A DNA stretch of 19,144 nt, taken from contig CAKRNW010000035.1 of assembly GCA_934371505.1 (NCBI GenBank), forward strand, positions 1-19,144, read 5' to 3'. Positions 8,510 through 15,700 of the stretch are shown here, piece by piece. The position numbers were made by a program, and so were the translations under genes. The DNA comes from an uncultured Lachnospiraceae bacterium (GTDB lineage Bacteria; Bacillota; Clostridia; Lachnospirales; Lachnospiraceae). The notes under the pieces are model-generated. The model saw only the letters and a list, made by a program, of their open reading frames with translations, did no database searches and was not told where the DNA came from. Position 1 is the first letter of the stretch; each line of letters starts with the position of its first letter.

Positions 8510-9364
8510 TTATTTCAAAATCAATACGGCAAGGAAGTAAATGACCGGTGCCGTGACAATCACACTGTCAAACCGATCCATGATCCCCCCGTGCCCGGGA
8601 ATACAATGCCCGTAATCCTTGATGTCATGATTCCGTTTGATCGCAGAAGCTGACAGATCTCCCACCATGGAAATCAAAGCTCCCACGCCACAGATCAGAG
8701 CGAAAACCCAGGTTATATTCTGATCCGGAATTTTCTTTTCCACCAGAAGAACCGCATAAAGCACACCTAGAAGGGCTGCTCCCACTACACCGCCTACTGC
8801 TCCCTCAATGGATTTTTTGGGGGACAATTTCGGGCTCATCTTATGGTTTCCGATGGTTTTTCCAAAGAGCATTCCCACACAGTAGGCACAGGTATCGCAC
8901 CCCCAGGATGCCAGGAAAATCAGCCATACCAGATATTCCCCATACTCCAGATTCCGGGTCAGGTAGATAAACGACAGCATCACCGGGGCATAAAGAAAGG
9001 CAAAATAAGCACTCATGACCTGATTGGAGTAAAATTTCGGATAGCCAAACACATACACAAACAGGGTTGCAACAAAAGCAAGCACCACAATCATTACCAG
9101 AATCGTCTGGGAAGCCCCTGCCAGCATTGCTCCATAATAGGCGATGACCGCCAGTATTCCAACGATTTCCAAGCCATTCTTACGATACAGATAAACAGAT
9201 TTCTCCCCCTCCTGGGTATTGACCTGGCAGGCTCTGGTCAACTCCAGATATCCTAACAGGGAAACCAGAATTAAAATTCCGGCCAGTGCCCAGCTTCCGT
9301 AGGTAATCGTAATCAAAGCCACTATCACTAACGCAATTCCGCTGAGTAATCTTGTCTTGAACAT
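8510..9364 (-). CDS. cdsA: Phosphatidate cytidylyltransferase (CDP-diacylglycerol synthase)
   Basis: Integral membrane enzyme making CDP-diacylglycerol from CTP and phosphatidic acid, the branch point of phospholipid synthesis. The 284-residue protein consists of a series of hydrophobic helices. It ends with the family signature (KDYG, PGHGGIMDRFDS), which holds the metal-binding aspartates, followed by a last membrane helix. Another conserved part is the SPKKSIEG segment with the preceding D-T-CAY region. The ATG at 9364 shares its A with the uppS stop (TAATG), so the two are probably translationally coupled, with GGGGG in the uppS 3' end as a distant ribosome site. It is slightly longer than the common form of about 265-270 residues, mainly through a loop near residue 50. 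Confidence 0.95.
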   Translation of the reverse strand: MFKTRLLSGIALVIVALITITYGSWALAGILILVSLLGYLELTRACQVNTQEGEKSVYLYRKNGLEIVGILAVIAYYGAMLAGASQTILVMIVVLAFVATLFVYVFGYPKFYSNQVMSAYFAFLYAPVMLSFIYLTRNLEYGEYLVWLIFLASWGCDTCAYCVGMLFGKTIGNHKMSPKLSPKKSIEGAVGGVVGAALLGVLYAVLLVEKKIPDQNITWVFALICGVGALISMVGDLSASAIKRNHDIKDYGHCIPGHGGIMDRFDSVIVTAPVIYFLAVLILK

Positions 9365-10074
9365 TACTTTTTCAATCCCCCATATCGTCTGTCTCTTTGA
9401 TTATATGCCGCAATAGCTTTTTCTAACTCCTGCTGGTTAAAATCAGGCCATGCAATATCCGTAAAATAAAATTCGGTATATGCCAGCTGCCATAACAGGA
9501 AATTGGAAATCCGCTGTTCTCCGCAGGTGCGGATCAACAGATCCGGTGCCGGCAGTCCCGCTGTGTCCAACGCTCCGTCAATTGCCGCTTCATCAATGGA
9601 ATCCGGCGTGCGTTTTCCCTCTGCCACCTCTGCGGCAAGCTTTCTGACCGCCCGGATCAATTCATCTCTGCCACCATAATTGATGGCAATCTGGAAATGC
9701 AATCCTGTATTTTCCGCCGTGGTTTCCTCCAGTCTGGCAATACTTCCCTGTAAATCCTTATCCAATCTTGTTTTATCTCCGATGACACGGACACACATAT
9801 TGTTTTTCATGGCACGCTTGATACTGGTCTTCATATAATCACGGAGCAGGTTCATCAATGCAGTCACCTCGTCCTCCGGCCGGTTCCAGTTCTCTGTGGA
9901 AAAAGCATAGACGGTGAGATATTTCACACCCAGATTCCACGCATATTCACAGCAGTTTTCCACAGCCCTTGCTCCCTGCACATGACCGTATTTCCGGGGC
10001 ATGCCTTTCGCCTTCGCCCATCTGCCATTGCCATCTAAAATGATTGCCACATGATTCGGCGCCTGTAATTCCAT
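9364..10074 (-). CDS. uppS: Undecaprenyl diphosphate synthase (cis-prenyltransferase)
   Basis: Condenses farnesyl diphosphate with isopentenyl diphosphate units into C55-PP, the lipid carrier for peptidoglycan and other wall polymers. The protein has 236 residues. It carries the catalytic Asp14 in ILDGNGRWA and the downstream signature RTCGEQRISNFLLWQ; most family members have Ser where this one has Cys in RT-S-GEQR, a mild substitution. The ATG at 10074 has GAGG 7 bases upstream. A 101-base gap separates it from frr, and its stop overlaps the cdsA start by one base. The C5 substrates come from the dxr/ispG pathway encoded nearby. Confidence 0.97.
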   Translation of the reverse strand: MELQAPNHVAIILDGNGRWAKAKGMPRKYGHVQGARAVENCCEYAWNLGVKYLTVYAFSTENWNRPEDEVTALMNLLRDYMKTSIKRAMKNNMCVRVIGDKTRLDKDLQGSIARLEETTAENTGLHFQIAINYGGRDELIRAVRKLAAEVAEGKRTPDSIDEAAIDGALDTAGLPAPDLLIRTCGEQRISNFLLWQLAYTEFYFTDIAWPDFNQQELEKAIAAYNQRDRRYGGLKK

Positions 10075-10175
10075 AGGTAGTCCTCACTTTACTCTTTTAT
10101 TTGAAACCACAAAGGAGAGACATCAGAGCTATGTCCGTCTGTCCCTCCCCGTTTTTTACTCAGACCGCTGTGACA

Positions 10176-10727
10176 TTACACAGTCAGAATCTCTTTGGAT
10201 TTCTCCTCAACAACTTTATCAATTTCCTTAATATACTTGTCGGTCAGTTTCTGTAACTCATCGGTCATATCCTTGATCTCATCCTCAGAAACTTCTTCTT
10301 TGGCAAGTTTTTTGAAAGCATCATTTCCGTCACGACGTACATTGCGGATGGCAACCTTTCCTTCCTCACCCTTTTTCTTTACATCCTTTACCAGTTCTTT
10401 TCTGCGCTCTTCATTAAGCTCAGGGAAAATGAGACGAATCACATTTCCGTCATTGGTGGGATTGATGCCGATATCAGACATCTGAATTGCCTTTTCAATC
10501 TCTTTTAAAAGGCTCTTTTCCCAAGGAGCAATCTGAATCATTCGGGGTTCCGGAACGGTCACATTACCCACCTGCTGAAGAGGAGTGGGGGTTCCGTAAT
10601 AATCCACTTTAATCTTATCCAGAACATGGGGGTTGGCACGTCCTGCCCGAATGGTAGCCAGATCTGCCACCAGGAACTCGTATGCCTTTTTCATCTTTTC
10701 ATCGTAGTGCGCTACTCTCTGATCCAT
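10176..10727 (-). CDS. frr: Ribosome recycling factor
   Basis: Splits post-termination ribosomes together with EF-G. The 183-residue length is standard. It shows the family RAGRANPHVLDKI and VDYYG near the N-terminus, the central PW-KSLLKEIEKAI-SDIGINP segment, NVIRLIFPELNEERRKEL, and long charged helices to the end, consistent with the L-shaped three-helix fold. AAGGAG lies about 8 bases before the ATG at 10727. pyrH ends 15 bases upstream, and pyrH-frr adjacency is one of the most conserved bacterial gene pairs. A small hairpin overlaps the stop codon. No anomaly was seen. Confidence 0.97.
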   Translation of the reverse strand: MDQRVAHYDEKMKKAYEFLVADLATIRAGRANPHVLDKIKVDYYGTPTPLQQVGNVTVPEPRMIQIAPWEKSLLKEIEKAIQMSDIGINPTNDGNVIRLIFPELNEERRKELVKDVKKKGEEGKVAIRNVRRDGNDAFKKLAKEEVSEDEIKDMTDELQKLTDKYIKEIDKVVEEKSKEILTV

Positions 10728-10742
10728 TATCCAATCTCCTTA

Positions 10743-11438
10743 TTATACAGTAACTTTTGTTCCTTTAAAGCTGCCTTTTACCGTGTTTACAATGCTGTTT
10801 TCTTCGTTTAAGCCAAATACCCACATGGGCATTTTATTATCTCTTGCCAGAATAGATGCAGTCATATCCACAACCTGCAGATTTTTTGCGATGACCTCGT
10901 CAATGGAAACCTCATCGTATTTCTTTGCAGCCGGATTTGTCTTCGGGTCACTGTCATAGACACCGTCCACTGCTTTCGCCAGAAGGATCACATCGGCTTC
11001 CACCTCAATGGCACGAAGCACTACACCGGTATCGGTAGAGAAATAGGGGTGGCCTGTTCCCCCTGCCAAAAATACCACCTGACCCTTTGCAAAATACTTG
11101 TTGGCACGATCCTTGGAAAATAACTTGGTAAAAGATCCGCACGCAAAGGGAGTCAATATATTGGTCATCATACCGACACTCCGGAAAATTTCCGATACAT
11201 AAATGCAGTTCATGATCGTTGCCAGCATGCCGATCTGATCTGCTTTGGTACGATCAATGTTTTCGCTGGTACGACCTCTCCAGAAGTTCCCGCCGCCGAT
11301 TACGATGCCAACCTCAATACCGGCATCCACCAGCTGTTTCACCTGCTCTGCTACCCTACGGACGGTAGGCTCGTCAAAGCCGGTCTTTTTTTCTCCTGCA
11401 AGGGCTTCTCCACTTAGCTTTAATAGAATTCTTTTCAT
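10743..11438 (-). CDS. pyrH: UMP kinase
   Basis: Phosphorylates UMP to UDP with ATP in pyrimidine nucleotide synthesis; a cytosolic hexamer of the amino acid kinase fold in bacteria. The protein of 231 residues shows the opening KRILLKLSGEALAG, the substrate loop GGGNFWRGR, DQIGMLATIMN, FLAGGTGHPYFSTDT and a C-terminal NxxxxVKGSFKGT. A GTG overlapping the bactofilin stop (11441) could add one residue. I took the ATG at 11438, which has a weak AAAGG upstream, so translation is probably coupled to the bactofilin gene. In many Firmicutes the preceding genes are rpsB-tsf; here they are not. Confidence 0.97.
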   Translation of the reverse strand: MKRILLKLSGEALAGEKKTGFDEPTVRRVAEQVKQLVDAGIEVGIVIGGGNFWRGRTSENIDRTKADQIGMLATIMNCIYVSEIFRSVGMMTNILTPFACGSFTKLFSKDRANKYFAKGQVVFLAGGTGHPYFSTDTGVVLRAIEVEADVILLAKAVDGVYDSDPKTNPAAKKYDEVSIDEVIAKNLQVVDMTASILARDNKMPMWVFGLNEENSIVNTVKGSFKGTKVTV

Positions 11439-11440
11439 CA

Positions 11441-12199
11441 CTATTTGCCTTTCTTTAATTCATCGAAGAATGAAGTCGGGTTAACCTCTGCATAGCACTG
11501 GGAGCACATACCTTCAATCACCGCACCGTTGTTGATCTGTACGGATTTTGATTTGATATTTCCCATGACAATGGCGGATGCATCCAGAATAACCGGACCA
11601 TGTACATCAATGTCTCCCTTTATGGCTCCTGCAATCACTGCACTCATGGCACTGATATTTCCAATAATAACGGAAGACTGTCCGATCTTTACCGAGCCCT
11701 CGGATACCACTTCCCCATTGATCCGCGCATTATCTGCATAGATCTCTGATGCTCTGGAATTTCCCTGAATGTTTCCTGTTACATTCAGCTTGCCGGATAT
11801 TACAATATTTCCGGTGATGCTTCCCAGTAAATCCAGGGAACCTGTTGATGTGATATCTCCGCTAATAGCCATTCCCTCTGTGATTGTTGCCGTTTCATCT
11901 GCTGTTTTTAAAGCATCCATTCTCTTTGCAAACCCCTCACTTCTTTTTTCTGCTGGTTTCTCAGGAGTCCTCTCCGTCTCACTCTCAGCTGTCACTTTAT
12001 CAAGCATTGCACTTAAATCCGGCAGTTCCGGCTCCAGTTCCTCAACAGCCGGTTCAGCGCTTTGTGCTTCTGCCGTCTCTTCAGCTGCATTCTTTGCAGC
12101 ACCATCTGCAGCCTCTTCCTGCGTGTTTTCTGCATCCTCCGGCAGCATCTCATTCACTGCCTGAGACAGATCCTCTTTTAAATCTGAAAAGAAACCCAT
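11441..12199 (-). CDS. Bactofilin family cytoskeletal protein
   Basis: Bactofilins are small polymer-forming beta-helix proteins that build membrane-bound scaffolds for local cell-wall work. In this 252-residue protein the bactofilin core is about residues 103-232, with repeated short beta segments rich in Gly/Ile/Val (for example GNIVISGKLNVTG, IIGNISAMSAVIAG). It is preceded by about 100 residues of acidic, Glu/Ala-rich, probably disordered sequence. The first 19 residues, beginning MGFFSDL, could form an amphipathic membrane-contact helix. A short tail contains C232 and C235 (CSQC), unusual for this family. GGAGG lies 10 bases before the ATG. It sits 38 bases after a wall-directed deacetylase and touches pyrH, suggesting a role in envelope scaffolding cotranscribed with growth genes. 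The family assignment is firm; the role is inferred. Confidence 0.88.
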   Translation of the reverse strand: MGFFSDLKEDLSQAVNEMLPEDAENTQEEAADGAAKNAAEETAEAQSAEPAVEELEPELPDLSAMLDKVTAESETERTPEKPAEKRSEGFAKRMDALKTADETATITEGMAISGDITSTGSLDLLGSITGNIVISGKLNVTGNIQGNSRASEIYADNARINGEVVSEGSVKIGQSSVIIGNISAMSAVIAGAIKGDIDVHGPVILDASAIVMGNIKSKSVQINNGAVIEGMCSQCYAEVNPTSFFDELKKGK

Positions 12200-12237
12200 T
12201 GTATTATATCCTCCATTTCTCTATTGTAGCCCGGTTC

Positions 12238-13209
12238 CTAATTAACTCTGTGCTGCACCGGATCCGTGTCTCCGGTAATCGGTAAAATCTGTGTATGTTC
12301 CATTGCCTGAAGCTGTTCAAGGATCTCCGGCAAGGCATCCACCGTAGTTTTCTTGGCTGCACTGTCATGAAAAAGAACCACATAGTTCTTGAGTTTACCA
12401 TTGATACCGCTCATTACGTTATTGATAATCGTCTGGCTGGACAGCTGTGTCCCGGATGCATCTCCGGAAGACACATTCCAATCAAAATACGTGATATTTC
12501 GTTCCTCAAGACATTGTATCAGATCCGACATCGGAATTTTACTTACTTTATTGGAACTGCCTCCCGGAAACCGGTAAAAAGTACTCTCCACACCGGTGAT
12601 TGAAAACAGATAATCCTGCAGGGATGTCAGATCATCCTCAAAGGCTTCCTGTGAAGCATAAACCTGTGCGTATTGATGACTGTAGGAATGCATTCCAAGA
12701 GTATGTCCTTCTTCCACAATCCGCTGGTAGGCTTTCACCGAATTCTCGTCCGTTTTGCCAATGACAAAGAAGGTTGCCTTTACATTATATTCTTTTAAGA
12801 TGTCCAAAATACGATCGGTCTCTGCACTTGGACCATCGTCAAAGGTCAGATAAACGGATATCATGTCATCCGTTTCCTCATTCTCCCGAAGCGGCTGCTG
12901 TGAACGGTGATCCGAAACTGTTTCCGGATCCGATATTGCCTCCCCATCTGCAGAATCCGGATTTTCCAGCATTTCTGCGATGGTATTCTTTCCTGTTCCA
13001 TCCTGTACCTGTCCGTTTTCATACATCCGCAGTCTGTCCGACAGCTCTTCCACCTGTTGTTTCAGGGACACTACTTTTATGCCCAGAAAAACTGCACAGA
13101 AAACCGGAATAACAATCATGCACAGAATCGAACCCAGAATCAGCTTTTTCAGGCGGTTCACCCGTCGGCGCCGTCTGTTTTTTTCTGTATTTTCCTGATC
13201 CAATGACAC
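12238..13209 (-). CDS. Membrane-anchored polysaccharide deacetylase (NodB/CE4)
   Basis: Probable extracytoplasmic metal-dependent deacetylase acting on peptidoglycan or another N-acetylated glycan. The 323-residue protein has a basic cytoplasmic tail, one membrane segment (about 22-45), a short coiled-coil stretch (46-64), a polar linker to about 115, and then a complete NodB domain. Catalytic motifs are intact: TFDD (122-125, Asp base and metal Asp), H174/H178 in HSYSH, RFPGG (213-217), FDW (242-244) and LFHD (279-282). The start is GTG at 13209 with AAGGAG 8 bases upstream; no ATG fits. An extended -10 site (13241-13249) may give it its own promoter, although the Hpt gene is only 55 bases upstream. 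The exact substrate cannot be told from the sequence. Confidence 0.92.
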   Translation of the reverse strand: MSLDQENTEKNRRRRRVNRLKKLILGSILCMIVIPVFCAVFLGIKVVSLKQQVEELSDRLRMYENGQVQDGTGKNTIAEMLENPDSADGEAISDPETVSDHRSQQPLRENEETDDMISVYLTFDDGPSAETDRILDILKEYNVKATFFVIGKTDENSVKAYQRIVEEGHTLGMHSYSHQYAQVYASQEAFEDDLTSLQDYLFSITGVESTFYRFPGGSSNKVSKIPMSDLIQCLEERNITYFDWNVSSGDASGTQLSSQTIINNVMSGINGKLKNYVVLFHDSAAKKTTVDALPEILEQLQAMEHTQILPITGDTDPVQHRVN

Positions 13210-13240
13210 AAAAATTACTCCTTATTACAATCTCCGTATT

Positions 13241-13249
13241 ATTGTATCA
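13241..13249 (-). promoter_or_regulatory. Possible extended -10 promoter before the deacetylase
   Basis: On the minus strand TGATACAAT (13249-13241) fits TGn-TACAAT. The hexamer 17 bases further upstream is TTTAAT, only a 3/6 match to -35. It would give a start near 13234 and a leader of about 25 bases containing AAGGAG. It could be a secondary promoter for the deacetylase-bactofilin-pyrH run. Confidence 0.4.
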
Positions 13250-13264
13250 TAGATTTTCTACATA

Positions 13265-13606
13265 TTAAAGCAGTAATTTTTGAAAGACCTCCATTTCTTT
13301 GCAAAAATCCTCATACTGCTTCTGCAGATGCTCTCTTTTTCCTCCTCGCAGCGTTTCCAGAACCATTACGACTTTTTCATTCAAGGGCACAATTCCCAAA
13401 TTAGCTGTCACCCCTTTCAAGGCATGAGCCGGAGCGATTGCTCCCTCATAATCCCCCTCCTTCATGCATTCCTTGAGATGGTTGTATGCGTTTTCCTGAA
13501 GGAAATCCTGAATGCACTCCAGATATAATTCCCTGTCTCCCAGCACTCTGGTCAGTGCCCCCTCCAGATCTACACCATACCCTTCCAGCTTCTCCCAGAT
13601 ATCCAT
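13265..13606 (-). CDS. Stand-alone histidine phosphotransfer (Hpt) protein
   Basis: A 113-residue all-helical protein formed by one Hpt domain. The phospho-accepting His61 lies in AHALKGVTANLG, with Lys64 and Gly65 in the usual positions. There is no kinase, receiver or membrane part. Such proteins relay phosphate between receiver domains of hybrid sensor kinases and response regulators. No sensor or regulator gene is in the window, so the partners are unknown. AGGAGG lies 11 bases before the ATG. A minus-strand promoter (13747-13775) lies upstream. It is the first gene before the deacetylase and bactofilin and may be cotranscribed with them. Assignment to the fold is strong; the pathway is unknown. 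Confidence 0.88.
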   Translation of the reverse strand: MDIWEKLEGYGVDLEGALTRVLGDRELYLECIQDFLQENAYNHLKECMKEGDYEGAIAPAHALKGVTANLGIVPLNEKVVMVLETLRGGKREHLQKQYEDFCKEMEVFQKLLL

Positions 13607-13746
13607 CTTTTCACTTTCCTCCTTTTAAAAGCACCCCCCGGCAGCGGCCCCTTTATTCTATCTACATTCCGCTTTGTTTTTCTATGTATCCATAAAATAG
13701 TAAAAGCATATTTTCCCGTAAATAAATTCAGAAACTTTCTTCTCTT

Positions 13747-13775
13747 ATAATAAGTTGATTGACTTTATTTTTCAA
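13747..13775 (-). promoter_or_regulatory. sigma-A-type promoter upstream of the Hpt gene
   Basis: On the minus strand TTGAAA (13775-13770), a 17-base spacer, then TATTAT (13752-13747). The predicted start near 13740 gives a leader of about 135 bases before the Hpt ATG. The last part of that leader is GC-rich (13631-13652 on the plus strand). It may feed the whole Hpt-to-rseP run. Confidence 0.55.
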
Positions 13776-13867
13776 TAATATTTAATGTTTTTTACGCTAT
13801 TTCATGCTCTCTTACAAAAAGTGCGCACATTTTCATAAAAATTTAAATAGTGGAACCATCTATTACA

Positions 13868-13876
13868 TGATATAAT
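13868..13876 (+). promoter_or_regulatory. Extended -10 promoter for the acyltransferase
   Basis: TGATATAAT at 13868-13876 is a perfect extended -10 (TGn-TATAAT). The hexamer 17 bases upstream (TAGTGG) is a poor -35, as is common at extended -10 sites. The expected start is near 13883, about 20 bases before the ATG, with AGAGG at 13895-13899 as ribosome site. Confidence 0.65.
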
Positions 13877-13904
13877 TGGTTGAATCTTACTAAAAGAGGT
13901 ATCT

Positions 13905-15593
13905 ATGATGAAGAACCCTTCCCGAAAAGCAATCCTGACCTACGCAATTCTCGTCCTGGCAATTCTGCTGCTGGATCTTTGTTTCGCCTATCCCAGTCTT
14001 CACTTTTCCTATGAACCCCAAGGCGAAACTGTAGATTTATTCTCTGCTTACTATTCCTACTCTTTAAATACGGAATTTGACGAAGAAAGCCTCTATTTCA
14101 CCCAGTCCGGGGATGACCCCCAGCTTTATCTCACGGACATGGAACAGACCTTAGGAGGCATTACCATCAGTCTTGCCGAACCACTGGACAGCGATATGCG
14201 GGTAGAGGTTTTTTACCAGACCACAGAAATGCCCGGTTTGTCTGCCAGAAAATCTGTGGTAACCACTCTCTATGCCGGGGAACGTTCCTGCAATGTGAAG
14301 CTCCCCCTTCATACCTACCATTCCCTGCGGCTGGATTTGGACGGCTCTTATCAGCTGGACTCCATCACCGGCTGTTCCGGAACCATGAAAAAAACACCGG
14401 TATTAAACGGTGCTTTCTTTCTGGTGCTGTTAAAATGGCTGCCTCTTTCCATCCCGGCTGTCCTTCTGATTTTCCTGGCACACTGTGACCGGTATCAGAA
14501 AACCGGAACCCTGGTGAAATCCTTATTTGTCCTGCCGGAAAACGACACCCGCAACCACGGCTACGATTTTCTCCGGGTACTGGCGGCACTCATGGTCATC
14601 AGCATGCATGCCTGCCGTAACGCCCTGGCAGAGATGGCAATGGAGGGTGTCGGCTATCACTTTGTCAACATCCTGTTTCTGACTGCCCTCTCCTGCAACA
14701 CCCTCTACATGATGTTAAGCGGTGCCCTGCTGTTACAGGACCGTCAGGAAACCGTACTGCACTTTTACGCACGCCGTTTCGGGAAGGTGGTCATCCCCCT
14801 TCTCTGCTACTATGTGCTGTTTCTGGACTTTAATCAGGTATTCGATGACTCCCTGTGGGATGGCATCCGGGTATCTTTGCAGATGATTCTGTCCGGTGCG
14901 CCGGGCTTTGCCCCCCAGTTCTGGCTGGTGTACACCCTGATTGCCCTGTACCTGTTTACTCCCTTCCTGCGGAAGATGTTAAAAATCCTCAACACCCAGA
15001 TGCTCCAGACGCTGGTGCTGCTCATTCTCATTCTGAATCTGCTCACCTCTTACCTGCCACTTCTGGGCATCAGTTTCGGTGTGACCTCCTCCCTGGCATC
15101 CTGGCTGGGAGCTTATATCCTTGGCTACTTTATGACCACAAAAGAGGCAGCCAGAAACAACCGCCTGTATCTGCATATCGGCGTGTTCTGCCTGCTCCTC
15201 TCCATCCTGATGGCTTACACCATCCCGGAAAATATTGCCTATATTTCCAACTGTGTACCCACCACCTTATTTATCTGCTGTGCCTTGTTTGCCCTGGTTC
15301 ACAGCTGTGAGAGCTTTTTTGCAAAGCCCCATCGCATTCTGGGATTTTTCTCCCGCTACAGCTATTCCATCATTCTGGTACACTGGTACATCCTGTTCGT
15401 GGTGGTGGAATCCCATCTGGGCATCACACCCACCAGGGCACGGATTTTCGGCGGCACTCTTGCCACGATTCTATTGACCTTCCTGCTGTCCGCAGCCTAC
15501 GGCTTTGTCTTTGAAAATCTGGTGATTCTGCCCTTACAGTATGTGTGGAACCGGTTCTGTGGCTTGGTGGAAAACCGCACAAAACAGGCTTAA
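13905..15593 (+). CDS. Membrane acyltransferase (acyltransferase-3 family) with extracytoplasmic N-terminal domain
   Basis: A polytopic membrane protein of 562 residues, likely transferring acyl groups to a cell-surface glycan or wall polymer. It opens with a membrane helix (about 10-29). A soluble, beta-rich region follows (about 30-165), probably outside the cell. Then comes a second helix (about 168-193) and a multi-helix acyltransferase-3 (OafA/WecH-like) domain from about 216 onward. The domain's hallmark first helix is present: R216, D221, R224 and the catalytic-type His235 in DFLRVLAALMVISMH. ATGATG gives two starts: SD AGAGG is 5 bases before the first and 8 before the second (13908). 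It is the only plus-strand gene and is convergent with the pseudogene remnants, sharing stop-codon bases (TTAA) with one. The N-terminal domain was not recognised, and the acceptor is unknown. Confidence 0.88.
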   Translation: MMKNPSRKAILTYAILVLAILLLDLCFAYPSLHFSYEPQGETVDLFSAYYSYSLNTEFDEESLYFTQSGDDPQLYLTDMEQTLGGITISLAEPLDSDMRVEVFYQTTEMPGLSARKSVVTTLYAGERSCNVKLPLHTYHSLRLDLDGSYQLDSITGCSGTMKKTPVLNGAFFLVLLKWLPLSIPAVLLIFLAHCDRYQKTGTLVKSLFVLPENDTRNHGYDFLRVLAALMVISMHACRNALAEMAMEGVGYHFVNILFLTALSCNTLYMMLSGALLLQDRQETVLHFYARRFGKVVIPLLCYYVLFLDFNQVFDDSLWDGIRVSLQMILSGAPGFAPQFWLVYTLIALYLFTPFLRKMLKILNTQMLQTLVLLILILNLLTSYLPLLGISFGVTSSLASWLGAYILGYFMTTKEAARNNRLYLHIGVFCLLLSILMAYTIPENIAYISNCVPTTLFICCALFALVHSCESFFAKPHRILGFFSRYSYSIILVHWYILFVVVESHLGITPTRARIFGGTLATILLTFLLSAAYGFVFENLVILPLQYVWNRFCGLVENRTKQA

Positions 15594-15700
15594 GCCTTCT
15601 TCTCCTTTCGCTGCAGCCAGAGGAAAAACAGCACATTCAGGCAAATTCCAAAGGCAGACGGGTAACCAAAATCGACACTGCCAGCAAGTCCGCACTGCCG
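15590..15700 (-). pseudogene. C-terminal tail of an unidentified membrane protein (remnant)
   Basis: One minus frame of this stretch reads about 36 residues: a Gly-rich CGLAGSVDFGYPSAFG part, a hydrophobic helix (ICLNVLFFLWL), and the basic end QRKEKKA followed by TAA at 15592-15590. It looks like the natural end of an inner-membrane protein. Upstream the frame runs directly into the serine hydrolase remnant, which is read in another frame, so the rest of the gene is gone. Its stop overlaps the acyltransferase stop within the palindrome AGGCTTAAGCCT. The parent family was not recognised. Confidence 0.45.

Noticed and set aside
10114..10148. Hairpin in the frr-uppS gap (GGAGAGACA paired with TGTCCCTCC)
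   Set aside because: On the minus strand the stem is followed only by TTT and then a mixed sequence. The T run that makes it look like a terminator is on the plus strand, where no gene ends. Genes on both sides form one conserved run, so I do not call a terminator.
12203..12208. TATAAT just before the bactofilin ATG
   Set aside because: It lies between the Shine-Dalgarno and the start codon and has no -35 at 16-18 bases. A start from it would remove the ribosome site.
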